A DNA stretch of 64,000 bases, taken from Citrus sinensis (taxonomy: Eukaryota > Streptophyta > Magnoliopsida > Sapindales > Rutaceae). The stretch is from positions 12,425,001 to 12,489,000 of the forward strand of contig NC_068561.1 of the NCBI RefSeq assembly GCF_022201045.2, written 5' to 3'. Shown piece after piece: positions 21,700-34,183 of this stretch (its first letter is position 1; every line of letters begins with the position of its first letter). Both the position numbers and the translations under genes were made by a program. The notes beneath the pieces were generated by a model. That model saw only the letters and a list, made by a program, of their open reading frames with translations, did no database searches and had not been told where the DNA came from.

Positions 21700-24235
21700 A
21701 CTAATTTGCTTATTACTGCTTATTATTGTAATGACCATGCAATTATATTATTCTATAAAACTCTTGTTTATATGCCATTGGATCGACTCTATGATATTTT
21801 ATGTGTGTGAACATCATTAAATGATCAGATTTTATTAACGTTTGCTAATTTTTTTTAATAATTTTAACGGTGCCAAAATTATTAAGAGTACAATACTTCC
21901 ATTGACGGTCATTTTTTGATGATATTTTGAGTTGTTAAAAAGTTCTCACAACACTAGTTCTATTTTTTCCTCTTATTATGTGGCGGTTATTTGCTTAAGA
22001 ATAGGAGGAGATAAAACCACCCATTAGACTACTCCTTGGAATATGGCAGGCAATTAGTTTTATAAAATTGTAAAGAAAAATGTGGGTCTCTTGGTAACTT
22101 GGTCTTACAAACAAAGCCTATTTGTTTCCATCAATTTAGGTCGTTGTTATGTTTACTACAATCCTATAAATCTGCTTTTGTTATTTGAAGTGGTGACAAA
22201 TGAATTCTCAATCAGGTCAATTTCATCGAAGGAGGAGAATTATATATAAATGCTCTCTCTTTGGCATTCACTGCGTCCAACATCACAATTTTAATTCCAA
22301 AACTTGAATCCTTGAATGTTTGATATTGCCCAGCTCATGGTTGAAATTTGAAAAATTTTCATTTGCAGTGGTACTTCATCATCTCCTTCCTTTAAAAATG
22401 TTACAAACAAAATATACAATAGTTTTATCTGATAAAAAATAAGTTAAATATAATTAGTCGAATAATTACTTTAATTGTGCCACATCGAGTTCACATATTA
22501 GACCTCTATATTAAACCCGACATAATTAATAAATATATGATAATAAAACCGGTGGAATTAATAATCCTATATATATTTTTAATTAACTCAAATCTATTAA
22601 CTGATGTTGCGTTTGTATCTGAATGGTTGAGTAACTCAAATCTATTATCTGATGTACATAAAAGTTAGTGTGGACAATTGACCCAGCTCAATGAAAAAAT
22701 TCTTTCTCATAATACTAACATTTTAGAAAATTTTGTTTGAATGGGAATAAATTTATAAAAGAATTTTGACACTGAGACTAATTTATAAATTATTAATTTT
22801 TATTATAATTTTTCCTCCAACAAATTAAATTTCTAGATCCTCCCTGCTCAAATTGCATTGCATTAGGAGTGCAATCATGGGTGGAAAAGAAGAAAGTTAG
22901 GCTCTGGAATAGAATACTAATGGATTGGCTGAGACTGTTGGGTTGTTTGTCCAGAAGCATGTGTCCGGTTCAAACAAGTTTTGACACAGTTCATTTCTTT
23001 ATATTATCTCTAATAAGCACTGCCTTAATCAAGTAAAAGAAAACAAGCGCAAGATAGAAAAAGAAACATTTGGCCCATCCATGGCTCTTTCCTCTTGTCC
23101 CCTATAACCTAAATTATTGGTAACAATGCAAATCTGAGTGGAATTTAGCAACTGTGTCACCCTTCACACTAGCATGCACCGCCTTCATCTCGATTTGTAT
23201 GTTAAAAAAGTTGTGATTCTACATAGTAAAAATGAGTCCATGGACCATTCTGTCCATCCTTTACTGAGAATTTTGGTAAATTTATGGAGGGCATTATGGT
23301 GATAGGTGAAAGTAGGTATATCAAAGGGGAGACATGATGGGTGGTAATGATTTTGTGACAACCAAATTACAGTCAGACTTAGGCCAACCAAGGAAAGATA
23401 ATTAATAAATTATGGCCTATTTGGCAGTATGGCCCAAAAATATGGCATTGGATGCTTAATCTACAGGTAAAGATTACCCATAAGAACAAAAGAAAGAGAG
23501 ATAAAAGCATCTAAAAGCAAAGAGCTAAAGATGATCCTGTCAACTGGGCATTCTTCATGTTCAAGTGATGATTAAAAGGTAAAATACTGTTGAAAATAAT
23601 CCTAAGTGCAATAGTTCAAAAGTTTGTTAAAAAAACTGAAAGCAGTGCACTCTTCTCCGAGATTGTATCTATGTCAATGTTCTTTATGATTGGTGTCTAT
23701 ACCAACTCATTTTCTCAAGAAAAATGTAGACATTTCTTTAGAATGGGATCCAAAGTGCATTTTGCCTTTTTCATCGAAACTTCTAAGGCATCGACAAAAA
23801 CTGATTAAAAAGTCAATGTACACTGTTTCTTACCGTCCTTTTGCTTTGTTGCTTAATTTAATTCGAAGCAAGAGGCAATAAAGACTAGCCAATCAGCAGC
23901 CATCCGGCTCAAAGCTCTTCAACATGTGGGACGCTTAACAACTGACTTGTAAGCATATTATGCTGAAACATAAGAACAGCCGCTCTAGCTCATTTTTCTT
24001 ACAAACTGAATCCTCTCAGTTGAAAGCAATAAATAGGTTTAAATTACAAGGTGTATTTGCCTCAGTAATGTTCTTAACAGTAGTAAAACTGCTGCTTCAG
24101 GCATTTAAGTACTGTGACCAGATTGCTGGGCATCTCTCAAAGCTTCACAAGGTAAAAATGGCCTTAGAAAGCACCTTGTACGTTGGATTCCCCAGCTGCC
24201 TTATAAGTTATTGTGATTCTGATACTCAGGGTTTT
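21700..24235. other. Intergenic region between the RING and PPR genes
   Basis: No gene or terminal-repeat element is supported. The open frames here are short and lack conserved motifs. The right part should contain the 3' UTR of the PPR gene. Confidence 0.5.
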
Positions 24236-24239
24236 AGTT

Positions 24240-26231
24240 TCAAACATAAGCGCTCTCCTCCTCAACCTCATCCAGTAAAACATAACCTTCTTCTCTCATT
24301 AACCCAAGCAACCTTTCCAATATTAAATATATCTGTTCACTTTTATCACCTGATGTGTCCTTTGCAACGAAGCTTTGTAATCCTCCACTGCATTCAATCC
24401 AACTACGGCCTGGGATTTTTGCCAGACCAGATTCCTTCATTTGTTCTCTGACCCTATCAGCTTCATCCCATCTTCCTGCTTGTGAGTATAAATTTGCCAT
24501 GATGATATAATTTCCTGTGTTTTCGGGCTCAATCTCAAACAGATGATCACAAACGAACTTCCCCAGTTCAACATCACCCGAAATTGAAGCCCCATAAAGC
24601 AATGCACCCCAAACCTTAGCACTTGGTTTGACTGGCATTTTAGATACAAATTCTGTTGCTTCAGATATCCTTCTGGCTCTACTTAGAACTCCTACCATGC
24701 AAGCATAATGCTCGACTGAGGGCTGAATGCCATATTGCCCAGACATGGCATTGAAGATGTCCCAAGCTTTATCCACCAACCCCGAATGAGCACAAGCTGA
24801 CAACACTGCTGTAAATGTGACCGGATCTGGCTGAATCCCATTGTTCAGCATCTCATTAAAAAGACTAACAGCCTTACTGGCATCCCCATGGGCAGCATAG
24901 GCTGAGATTATTGCTGTCCAAATAATCAAGCTCCGACCTTTGAACCGATCAAAAACCCGTTGTGCTCCATGAAGAAACCCTGTCTTTGCGTAAGTATCAA
25001 TAATGGCAGTTGCAACGTATATACTACAATCATATCTATTTTTAACTGCATAGCCGTGTATTTCTTTCCCTCCTTTTAAGTTTGAGAAATGGGAAAACAA
25101 TGAAAAAATGCTCGAAATTGTCACTGCATTTGGTCTTACACCAGAAGCCTGCATTTCTCTAACCAAATCCAAAACTGCCTCATGACGGTTATTCTGAACA
25201 AGACCCGAAATCACAGCATTCCAAGTACTCAATCCTGGTCGTTTCATTACTTGAAACAGATCCATGGCTTTCTCAACAAACCCATGAACCATGTAACCAG
25301 AAATAATTGCACTGTAAGAAACTTCATCCTTATCACTCATCTCTTCAAGCAATGCTCTTGCATAATCCAAACTACCGCATTTTGCATACATTCCAATCAA
25401 AGCATTACAAATCCAAAGGTCCATTTTAATATGACTCTCAATGACAAAGTTATGCACTTCCATTCCGAAAACTATATCACTAGATTGTCCACACGCCTGC
25501 AAAACACTAACGACTGTCACCCCATCCGGTCTCAATACCGGTGAGTTTAACATCTCTCTAAACAATGCTTTACACTCTTCGTAAAACCCTCCTTGGGAAT
25601 ACCCAGCAATCATCGAATTCCACGACACAATATCTCTCTTCGACATTCCATCAAACAACGCCCTCGCTGAAGCAACATCATCGCATCTTGAATAAAATGT
25701 TATCAAACCATTAACAAGAAACAAACTTGAATCAAGCCCACATCGCAAAACATAGGAATGAACCTCCTTAGCGAATCTCGAGTCGTGGAACAAACCAGGC
25801 AATGCCTTCAAAACACAAGTAATCGTAAAGTTATCAGGCTTCAAATCCTCTGAATAAGACGACGCCAAAGACGAAAACAACCTTAACGTATCAGTATACA
25901 TGTCGTGAACAGAGTACGCGATAAGCATGGCGTTGTATGAGAAGATGCTTTTGCTTGTAATTTTATCGAACACGTGTCGGGCTTGAATGAGACTGTTAGA
26001 TTTCGAGTAGAAATTGATGAGTTTCGATGCGAGGAAGTTGTCGGGTGCAACGGAATGGAAGATGAGGCGCGCGTGGAGCTGCTTGGCTTGGCGAGGAAGG
26101 CGGTGGTCGGTGAAATGTTGGATGAGTCGGCCGTACGCGCCACAGTCGAGAGTCTGAAGAGCTCGCTGAATTTGGCCACTGTTGGCGCGCAGATTTTGAA
26201 TGTTGAACGATAGTGAGTTCGCGTGCGTCAT
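24240..26231 (-). CDS. PLS-class (E subgroup) PPR protein, At2g37310-like
   Basis: This is an intronless frame of 663 residues, starting at an ATG in an M-T-H-A-N-S context. From about residue 40 the protein is a continuous tandem array of ~35-residue PPR motifs (for example V-S-W-N-S-M-I-A-G-Y-S-Q and V-T-F-T-A-V-L-S-A-C-A-H-S-G). It ends in an E-domain pattern, V-W-G-A-L-L-Y-G-A-S ... E-P-E-N-T-G-N-Y ... W-D-E-A-D-R-V-R, with no DYW deaminase. The N-terminal A-Y-G-R-L-I-Q-H-F-T-D-H-R-L-P block and the overall length match Arabidopsis At2g37310 as I remember it. Such proteins bind organellar RNA in mitochondria or chloroplasts, often as C-to-U editing factors; the RNA target is unknown. The promoter region is in 26235-26460. 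Confidence 0.93.
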   Translation of the reverse strand: MTHANSLSFNIQNLRANSGQIQRALQTLDCGAYGRLIQHFTDHRLPRQAKQLHARLIFHSVAPDNFLASKLINFYSKSNSLIQARHVFDKITSKSIFSYNAMLIAYSVHDMYTDTLRLFSSLASSYSEDLKPDNFTITCVLKALPGLFHDSRFAKEVHSYVLRCGLDSSLFLVNGLITFYSRCDDVASARALFDGMSKRDIVSWNSMIAGYSQGGFYEECKALFREMLNSPVLRPDGVTVVSVLQACGQSSDIVFGMEVHNFVIESHIKMDLWICNALIGMYAKCGSLDYARALLEEMSDKDEVSYSAIISGYMVHGFVEKAMDLFQVMKRPGLSTWNAVISGLVQNNRHEAVLDLVREMQASGVRPNAVTISSIFSLFSHFSNLKGGKEIHGYAVKNRYDCSIYVATAIIDTYAKTGFLHGAQRVFDRFKGRSLIIWTAIISAYAAHGDASKAVSLFNEMLNNGIQPDPVTFTAVLSACAHSGLVDKAWDIFNAMSGQYGIQPSVEHYACMVGVLSRARRISEATEFVSKMPVKPSAKVWGALLYGASISGDVELGKFVCDHLFEIEPENTGNYIIMANLYSQAGRWDEADRVREQMKESGLAKIPGRSWIECSGGLQSFVAKDTSGDKSEQIYLILERLLGLMREEGYVLLDEVEEESAYV

Positions 26232-26239
26232 TCATTTGG

Positions 26240-26650
26240 TTTGATGCCGAGCCGAATTCACTAATTTGCTTGGTGTTTCTTTCTTATAACCTTAAGGGCT
26301 ATGGATATGGAATGAACCGATGGGGTTACGCATTCAAACGGCACCGCGTAGGAAATGCCGAAATGGCACGCCACACAAGCAACCTGTGGAAACCTTGCCA
26401 CGTCACGAAAATTCGCACATTTGACTCGATAACACTTTAATGACATAAATATGAGTGAGAAATTAAAATTTGCTAAAATTATGACAAACCACTAGTGAAA
26501 ATATGTAAATGCCCTTTCTATAAATTTCCTCAAATTTCTCGACTTTTAGACTTATTGACATTTTATGAATTCTATCAAAATTCATCTGTAGAAGTCAACA
26601 GGTCGAGAAGTTCTTTAGATGCATAATTAAAAGCACCAAAAATAGGTATC
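26240..26650. promoter_or_regulatory. Upstream region of the PPR gene
   Basis: This short interval before the next MITE should contain the 5' leader and promoter of the minus-strand PPR gene. I could not assign a clear TATA box. Confidence 0.35.
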
Positions 26651-26654
26651 AATA

Positions 26655-26922
26655 GTGCGTTTGGGATTGAGGTTGGGCAATTGTAGCTTAAAAGTTACAG
26701 CACTAAACTGTTTGGTAAACACTAGCTGCTGTAGTTTGGAAGATATATTAATATAATTTTTTATTTATATGTGAAAAATCTATTATATATTTAATAATTT
26801 TATCAAAATTACTATTTAAAATTTATATTTATTACATATTATTAATTTTTATTTTATAGTTACATTTTTTTTTATAGCAGTTGTAACTTAAAAGCTATAA
26901 CATCTCAATTCCAAACACACCC
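26655..26922. mobile_element. MITE, family 1 copy 2
   Basis: The left GTGCGTTTGGGATTGAGG and the right CATCTCAATTCCAAACACACC are inverted repeats, with a second inner block (TTAAAAGTTACAGC / GTTGTAACTTAAAAGC). It belongs to the same family as 19513-19788 and has similar length (268 bp). Confidence 0.7.
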
Positions 26923-28026
26923 CAAATAAATTAACACAAATCTCATAAAAAAACAAGAAAGAAAGTTTTAGTGCTTGGACCAAAAACTAATAATTCATGG
27001 AATACCCAAGTGATTTGACACATTATGTTTCTCGATAAAATCTTAAGTGTTTGTCTCAAATTTATTGAAAGTTTTGATTTCTTTTGATAAAAATGGGGGG
27101 TATTTTTGTCCTTACACCTCTAAATTGTCATAACAATACAATAATTTTTAAAGTTTTGTCATATTTGGATAAAAATTAGGGATATTTCTACCTTACTATT
27201 CGTGTAAACCCAACCCACCTTCCTTCTAAAAAATATTTACAACAAATTCACATTATTTTAATAAATATAAATTAACAATAAAATTTTTACAGTTAATCAA
27301 TTAATTTTTTTATAAGTTTATTGTTATTTTAGGATTTTTGGATGATCTTTAACTATTCAAGTTACTTTAACATAAGTTCTATTTGATTATTTTACCCTTA
27401 TGACATAACATAAACAAATTACACAAATAAATATTTGTTATTGCATCTAATAGTTTAGTTATTAAATTCTATAACTTATAATCTATCATTTTTAAATAAA
27501 TCTAATAATTTTCAACAACATAGATGTCAATTATATAAATTTGCTATTAATAATCATAATAATAAATTAATATTGACATATCATTTTGAAATAATGAATT
27601 CTATATAAAAATTAAAATTAATATTGAAGTTAAAGTAAATTTTTGGTATTTTTACCTTATAAGGAATGAGGATACCTAGTCAATTTAAACTTGGGTTAAG
27701 TAAACTTAGTAATTAGATATAGGATGAGGTTATTTGAACTCACCAAACTACTCACCTAATCTACTTTTTTAAAAAATATTAATAATTAAAATATCCTAAA
27801 TTATATTACAATTATTGACGCTAAAATATAGTAAAGAAAAAAAAATCTTTTTTCTTTGAATCCATCTTTATATTTAATATATTTTTGTTAAGCCCTAATC
27901 GACTCGAGGCATATTTCTTCTTCTGTGCCACTTATACTGTAGTACTGTACATTACAGAAAAAATCTTCTAATGCTGTCCAAGTACCTTTCACCTTTTATT
28001 CTTTTTGTTATGTGAAGTACTTGACT
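26923..28026. other. Intergenic AT-rich sequence
   Basis: Strongly AT-rich, with no supported gene. Phrases such as GGGGGTATTTTTGTCCTTAC near 27097 resemble the ends of non-autonomous DNA elements, but I could not pair them. Confidence 0.45.
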
Positions 28027-28035
28027 GAAAATAAA
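28027..28035. repeat. Target duplication GAAAATAAA (left)
   Basis: It is identical to 29405-29413 and flanks the element at 28036-29404. Confidence 0.9.
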
Positions 28036-29404
28036 GGGTTATTTTTTACCAGTCCCCATATGTTTCAACAAATTTTGGCGCATACCCTAATGTTTCAATA
28101 ACTATCACCACACACCCTAATCAACAAATTCCGCAGATAACTTTGACAGAACAAGGGTAAAAAGGAAAATGATGGTTTGCTCCCGTGATCCCCAATTGAA
28201 ACCCGAAGCCCACATCAGAATTTCAATTTCATAACCAAATGCTATCGTTTTATGCTCATCCAAATCAAAATCCACACAAGTACACTCACCTCACCAATCT
28301 ACCAAAACTCATATTCCATACCTCACCAAATTTGTTTCAGTTTTAGTTTCAGTTTCATCCACCATCGCCATCTTCAGTTTGTGACCGTCGAGCTCCTTAT
28401 CAAGAGATTCCATCTAGTGAATCTAGTCCGAGGTGGAAGTCGTATTAACCCGCAGGATCTCTAAAGATGAGTACGCCCAGATCTGATTCACTTGCAGGTA
28501 TTCGAGAACAAGCCCCTCTAGAGATGAATGTGCAGCTGACTCAATCACTGTGGATTTTGTGGCATCAATCCTAGTTGCCTTTCTTCGGCCGTATGATAAG
28601 AATAAATCCCATTCTTGCTAAGAGCGGTAATTCCTTTAGGCCACTCACTGGAACCCCATACCACAAAGCACCGCCGCACCGCTGGCCGCTCGTACAACAA
28701 CCACAACACAAAGCCGATCGATTGGTTTGGGTATAATTTTACTTGGTCAATATTAAAATTGGAATTGATGGCAAAATATAAATTAATTTTAAAATTGATT
28801 AGATGATTTGCTAGTTTTTTGGGCGTTCTAGCATAATGAATAAAATGATTTGGTGAATTCGATTAGCTATTTCGTTCGGAAAATTGGATGGCTAGTTTGG
28901 TGCATAAGGCTTGGAAGATAAAGATTGGTTTGCTATTTCATTTGCATTTATGCTTGTTTAAAACGGCGAGGCTTGGATTTAAAGAACAACGCGGTGGGCT
29001 TTGTGGGGTTGACTACAAAGGAGTAAGGAATTTTTTTTTTTGAAAATTACTGAAATAACTGAAAATTCCATCCCCTTCAAGTGCTGCACAGTTCTTTGAG
29101 GAAGTGCAATAATTGCAACATACACTTGCCCAAATCCAATCAAATAATCCAACGAAATTTTCCTTTCACTTGCTTCAAGTAAAGAAGAAAAATTTGTAGC
29201 GGACACATACTTCTCAACCACACCTTCATTTTTTAGTAATAGCATTGAAAATAAGGGTAAACAAGTCTTTTACTCAAATAATTGACAATTTCGTCAAAGT
29301 TAACGGCAAAATTCACTAATTAGGGTGTGCGGTGATAATTGTTGAAACATTAGGGTTGGGGCCAAAGTTTGTTAAAACATATGGGGGTAGGCAAAAAATA
29401 ACCC
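28036..29404. mobile_element. MULE-like element with ~130-bp TIRs and 9-bp TSD
   Basis: The element begins GGGTTATTTTTTACC and ends, in inverse complement, GGGTTATTTTTTGCC. The inverted similarity continues for about 130 bp (CCCCATATGTTT, CCCTAATGTTTCAA, CACACCCTAAT, AACTTTGAC). A perfect 9-bp GAAAATAAA duplication flanks it, the hallmark size for Mutator-like transposons. The 1.1-kb interior is less AT-rich than its surroundings and may be captured host sequence, including an 88-residue minus-strand frame at 28979-29245 that I do not recognise. No transposase is seen. Confidence 0.9.
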
Positions 29405-29413
29405 GAAAATAAA

Positions 29414-29998
29414 AGACCTTATTCTTTTCTTTGTTGAGTGAGTGGGTGTCTTTTTTTTTTTTTTTTTATGTCAATCATTTGGCATTATTAACCAAATGAT
29501 ATGTCGATTACTCGATTTTGCGGTGAATGGGTCAGCTTCTTGCATGCTAACACGAGTCTATGTTTGGTGGTTGATAAGCTATTAGGCATATATTTTTGGA
29601 TTTTGAATAATTACATCAGAAATTCAATGAAACATTTGTTAAAGGTTTATAAATGAATTGAATGGATTTAATAAGTAAATATATTATTATTATACACATT
29701 GTGTTTACTAAGGACATATTGGGTATTTAGATAGGTTTATTGAATAAAATTTAAAATTTTAAAATATGAGAGTGAATTTATTTAGTAAATGAGTTTAATA
29801 AATAATTTAATAAGTTTAAATAATCCTACCCATAAATATAATAAAAAGCCTAATTAAACAAAATAAATCAAGATAAATTTTAATTAATTAGTTCTCTGAA
29901 AATTCTTGTTAGTTTAACATTTTTAAAAATTACGTAAACTTTTTTAATTGTTTTTTAAAAATAGGGTTGGCTAAATTTTAAGCATGGATTGGATGATA
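29414..29998. other. Intergenic AT-rich sequence
   Basis: No gene is supported. It lies between two elements with 9-bp target duplications. Confidence 0.45.
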
Positions 29999-30007
29999 TA
30001 ATAATTA

Positions 30008-30421
30008 GGGAAATTATCATTCGTATACTCTATAGATGCTCTATTACAAAAAATATTACAATATTTTAAGAGTGTATCAATCGTTCACTTTAATTTGACA
30101 AAATGTATCTGCCGTTCACCAAACCATTACTTGTTGTTTAAATAGGATACGCTAGAAGGATAATTTAGTCTTTTCATATGATATAAGTGATAATTGAAGG
30201 ATATACAAGTAATAATAAAAAAATTTAAGAATATACAAGTGATACTTTTCAAGGGTAAAATCGTCAATTTATTATAATTTTATTAACTTTCAAACGATAG
30301 CTAACAGTTTGGTGGTCGGTAGATAACTTTTGTCAATTTAAGACAGTCGATTGATATACTCTCAAAATATTATAGTATTTTTAATAACAAAACATTTATA
30401 AGGTATACAGTGATAATATCC
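30008..30421. mobile_element. MULE-derived MITE with ~120-bp TIRs and 9-bp TSD
   Basis: Almost the whole 414-bp element is inverted repeat. The left arm includes ATTACAATATTTTAAGAGTG and the right arm contains its imperfect inverse. It is flanked on both sides by TAATAATTA (29999-30007 and 30422-30430). There is no coding capacity. It lies just upstream of the Tudor-like gene's first exon. Confidence 0.88.
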
Positions 30422-30439
30422 TAATAATTAACTCCCCCA

Positions 30440-30538
30440 ACATTTCACTGTTCCAGTGCAGCAGAGCAGTACGTCACTACGTTGTGGTTTCATTGAAAAT
30501 TGTTTCATTCTTTTTCAGTTGTTCTGAAGAATTTCAAG
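30440..30538 (+). other. Probable 5' non-coding exon of the Tudor-like gene
   Basis: A leader-like stretch ends at ATTTCAAG/GTAGTT (donor at 30539). The likely acceptor is TCTCTCCAG at 31625, making a 1.1-kb intron in the 5' UTR. A second donor at about 30697 (GATCG/GTACAT) is an alternative. Confidence 0.45.
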
Positions 30539-31649
30539 GTAGTTACTCTGTTACTGCCTATAACTGCTCTGCTCCCTGAAGCACAAAGGGTTCGTTCTCT
30601 GTTACGTGCACAAGTTAGGGTTTTATTGAACAGGAGTAGCAAGAACTCGCTGCAAAATCGGAGCTAATTCTTTCATTTCTGCTTCATATTTTGATCGGTA
30701 CATTTATTTACTCAAAGCTAAACTCACTTCTTAAATGAATTATCTTCGTTTTAGGATCAATCAATACTACCCTTTATAAATAATTTGAACACTAATTATC
30801 TTGTTACAATTATTCCGTAATTTATTGATTATTATTTTGAATTAAGCTTTTTTGTTTTCCGTGAATGGTTTAAAAAAAAAGAAAGAAAGAAAGAAAGAGC
30901 TATAGTATTGAATTCTTTTAAGAGCAAATGAAGCGGTTGTGAAACTCTAGAGAGAATTAATGACCAATATATTGAATCAATTTTCTCTGTTTCTTTGCTT
31001 GATAACTGAGAGTTGTTGACAACTATGTGTATTTGCCACTCCATTGTGTTTACTAGTTTCTTCGCTTTAGGGTTCTATTTGTAAATTAGAAGCCTGTAAC
31101 AGTCGATGCAGAGATGATTCAGGCTAATATGACATTGCTTCAGTAAGTTTGCTTATTGAGATTTTAAAATCTTGTATCTGATATTGGCGTGGTGTGAAAG
31201 TACTGATGAATTTTCTTGATTAGTTTCTTGACATTTGGGATGCAAGTTTTGTCGTCTGTTTATCTTTGTTAAAGCAAAATGTCACAAAAGATATGTTTCG
31301 GATGGTTTCCCAGTATTTTACTTTCATGATCGTATTGTTTTATTAGATAACTTTCTTGATGCTATGTTCTTATTCGCATAACAGATTTTCTTATGGATGA
31401 TGTCAATTACTGTATACTTGGTGAAGATTTCTTCTGCGATGTGATGTGTGCTGGAGTATGTGTTTTTATTTTCCTTGTCTCTGGAGAATGCCCCATATAG
31501 TCTATTTTGACAGGATATTATCTAATACCTATCGGCATTATTAAGCATCAATCTGTTGAATTATCTGGTTGAAAGAGTATGAACTATTTTTCTTACATCT
31601 TCAAATCTTTGACTCTTCTCTCCAGGCTTTATGTAAAAGAGGGCTATAT

Positions 31650-32171
31650 ATGGAAACCATGCGCAAAGAGTTGGAATCTGAATCTTCTTTGACAGGGGTT
31701 TTTGAGTTGCCAGGAGAGCCTGCTGTTGTTATCAACGGGGTGCCTGAAATGCCTTCTATTGACAATGCTATTGTTCTCTCTAATAGTGCGAGTGATGCTG
31801 AATCACCAGGAGATGCTGGTTTTGGTGAATGGTTGGAAGGGAGGGAAGTTCGGAAATTGTTTGGGGAGCAATATTACTCCGGTACCGTGACCCAGTTTGA
31901 CAAGGAAAATGGCTGGTATAGGGTAGAGTATGAAGATGGTGATTTTGAAGATCTTGACTGGCATGAGTTGGAAGAGGTGCTTTTGCCTCTGGATATTTCA
32001 ATTCCACTGAAAACATTGGCTATGAGGGTTGTCAAGAAGAACCAGAAACCAGTTCAGAAATCTGGTAGAAGTAAGGCTCAGTCATGGAAACATAAAGCCC
32101 AAAGAACAGAGAATAAGGGAAACAATACGGATGCAGATGAAGCTTCAGGGACACAATTAAATATTCCATAG
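31650..32171 (+). CDS. Tudor-like domain protein, 173 aa
   Basis: I chose the ATG at 31650 (M-E-T-M-R-K-E-L), just after a probable splice acceptor at 31625. The open frame extends upstream but would start inside the intron. Residues ~55-110 form a compact Tudor/agenet-like fold, W-L-E-G-R-E-V-R-K-L-F-G-E-Q-Y-Y-S-G followed by G-W-Y-R-V-E-Y-E-D-G-D-F-E-D-L. The same pattern precedes PHD fingers in plant chromatin proteins such as PTM. Here it stands alone. The C-terminal 45 residues are basic and rich in K, S and Q, suggesting nuclear localisation. It may bind modified histone tails or act as an adaptor; this is inference. The downstream sequence to about 32450 looks like a 3' UTR. Confidence 0.8.
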   Translation: METMRKELESESSLTGVFELPGEPAVVINGVPEMPSIDNAIVLSNSASDAESPGDAGFGEWLEGREVRKLFGEQYYSGTVTQFDKENGWYRVEYEDGDFEDLDWHELEEVLLPLDISIPLKTLAMRVVKKNQKPVQKSGRSKAQSWKHKAQRTENKGNNTDADEASGTQLNIP

Positions 32172-33700
32172 AAGGTGAGTGGATTTGTGACACTTCAGAA
32201 ACTGATAAGCAGAGGCCACAAGTAGTGAACCAGCTAAAGAAATGCAACTGACCCAGCTATTTATATTCAGAATTAGGTAGAGACTTCTAGAGTACAAAAT
32301 TTGAGAGCCAAGTTTCGAGGTGAAACTTAAAAAATCCTATGTTTCTAGCAATTAATGTGTTGTTCGTGTTTAATGTCTTTTCTTGCTACATATGTAATGT
32401 CAAGAAAAAGAAAAGACATTTTTTTTGAACCTGTGTAAAAACTGATGCCTGTTTATACTTGAGGTAGAAACAAACAATTTATGTTATTTCTCGTCTACAA
32501 TTTGCTTGTGAGCCTGCTACCCTGTTGTTGTGCTCATGAATTTAGTTTCATTATTTGTGGTTTAATTCTAGATAAGAACTGGGTGAAAAATAGCTGTAAC
32601 AGTTCAATTCAGCAGTTCTGATACCTATTAGCCGAAGTTTTCAGAGCAGGACTATATTTTTGTACTTGTGAGATTGCAGCATGAAACGTCCTGCCCCTAA
32701 GACTTTCGTTATATGTATTCGTGGATGGTACATTGTCAAGATGATGCCTTTGTTGTTGCTGGTTAAGTAAGAATTGTGTGCTCATTTTGTTTGCTAGAAA
32801 CGAGAAAAGTGCGTGCTATTTAGTCACAAGGATTATAGCTGATTGTGATATTCACACACCTTTCGTTCACTTAGTCTAAATATGTATGGCAAAATAATTT
32901 AACTAATTGTTTTAATTCACTTCTTCAATATTTTCTCTGATATTAATTTTAATATATTACTGTATTTTTTTTTTCGTTTTAAACAATTTGCTAACCAAAC
33001 AAGGTAATAGAAAGAACTGTATGAATAATAGTTTCATTCTTACTTTTTTTTTATTCTTTTAAATTTTTAAAAGACTTGTTTTTTTGTATACTCTTATTTT
33101 ATCTCATTTTAATTAATATTAATTATTGAAATATTGGAGAAAAATTAAAATTAAAAAAATTATTATTAAGGCAGGCCCGAATTGAAAGTTTGACACTGCA
33201 AATTGTGCTCTTACTGTTGGAATCGCTGAAGCCAAAAATGGTATTTTATGATATATTGTTGACTTGATTTGTACTGAATTTATCTGTGGGACGCAGCATC
33301 AGCTTCCAGAAAAAATTTTGTACCTGTCGAAGTGAACTTGATGATCATAATTTTCTATGGGCATCGGCTAAGTTACGAAATTCTGTAAATAGCAACCATC
33401 CTCTGGGAATTGTTAGATTTCAAGACTTTATGATGTTATTTGACAGAGGTGAAAAAATCACTTCAAAGAAAATTAGTGGTGGGCAACCTGCTAATAAATT
33501 AGTATCACGTTGCAAACGCGTGATTATTTTGGTTTTACTAACAAATGTTTTACGATTAAATTGTTAATGCATTTGGTCTAAACATTCTATTGTTCTACTT
33601 CTCCATCTTATTAAAAATAATTATGAATAAATCAAGGATAGTATGTTGGATAAAGTTAAAAAATAATAATTATTTTTATTTCAATTTATGTGTGGAAATT
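32172..33700. other. 3' region and intergenic sequence
   Basis: After the 3' UTR of the Tudor-like gene I see no confident gene. A 93-codon frame at 33286-33567 has moderate composition but no motif I recognise. Confidence 0.45.
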
Positions 33701-33721
33701 TATATCTCATCTCTCATAATT

Positions 33722-34183
33722 AAGGATAGTAAAATGAATAAACGAATTGAATTTAAATAGAATCATAAATGAACTTACCAAAATTTGATAGATTCAAATT
33801 AAATTCATTTATTAAATTTATCATAATTTAGGGATGTGGATTTGATTCATTTATTAAATGAATATTCGTTTAATTCGTTTTTTGTACAAAATTAAATGAA
33901 TTGAATCAAATTTAGATTCGTTTACAATCTATTTAATTCGTTTGTGCATAATTAATAACAAATCAACCATACCTAGATTTGTTTACAATTCATTTACAAA
34001 AATAATAATTAATTAAAAAATCAAGCAAAAAAAATAGAAAAAAAATCACAAAATTGACATCCTACAAAAATACAAACGAATCTTAAACTAATAAATAAGT
34101 CAGTGACCTCAAATTTGGATTCAATTAATTTATTGAACAAATCAAATAAATGAATCGTATCCCCAAATCACCACCCCTACTTA
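33722..34183. repeat. Degenerate hAT-MITE-like repeat
   Basis: The interior repeats AATGAATAAACGAATTGAA-type words as in the MITE at 13372-13973, and the right end reads CACCACCCCTA. A possible inner left end at 33834 reads TAGGGATGTGGAT. The boundaries are uncertain. Confidence 0.4.

Noticed and set aside
25182..25544. 120-codon plus-strand frame
   Set aside because: It is the antisense of the PPR coding region on the minus strand.
33286..33567. 93-codon plus-strand frame as a small gene
   Set aside because: No recognisable motif, no supporting splice or promoter signals, and its first codon is not ATG.
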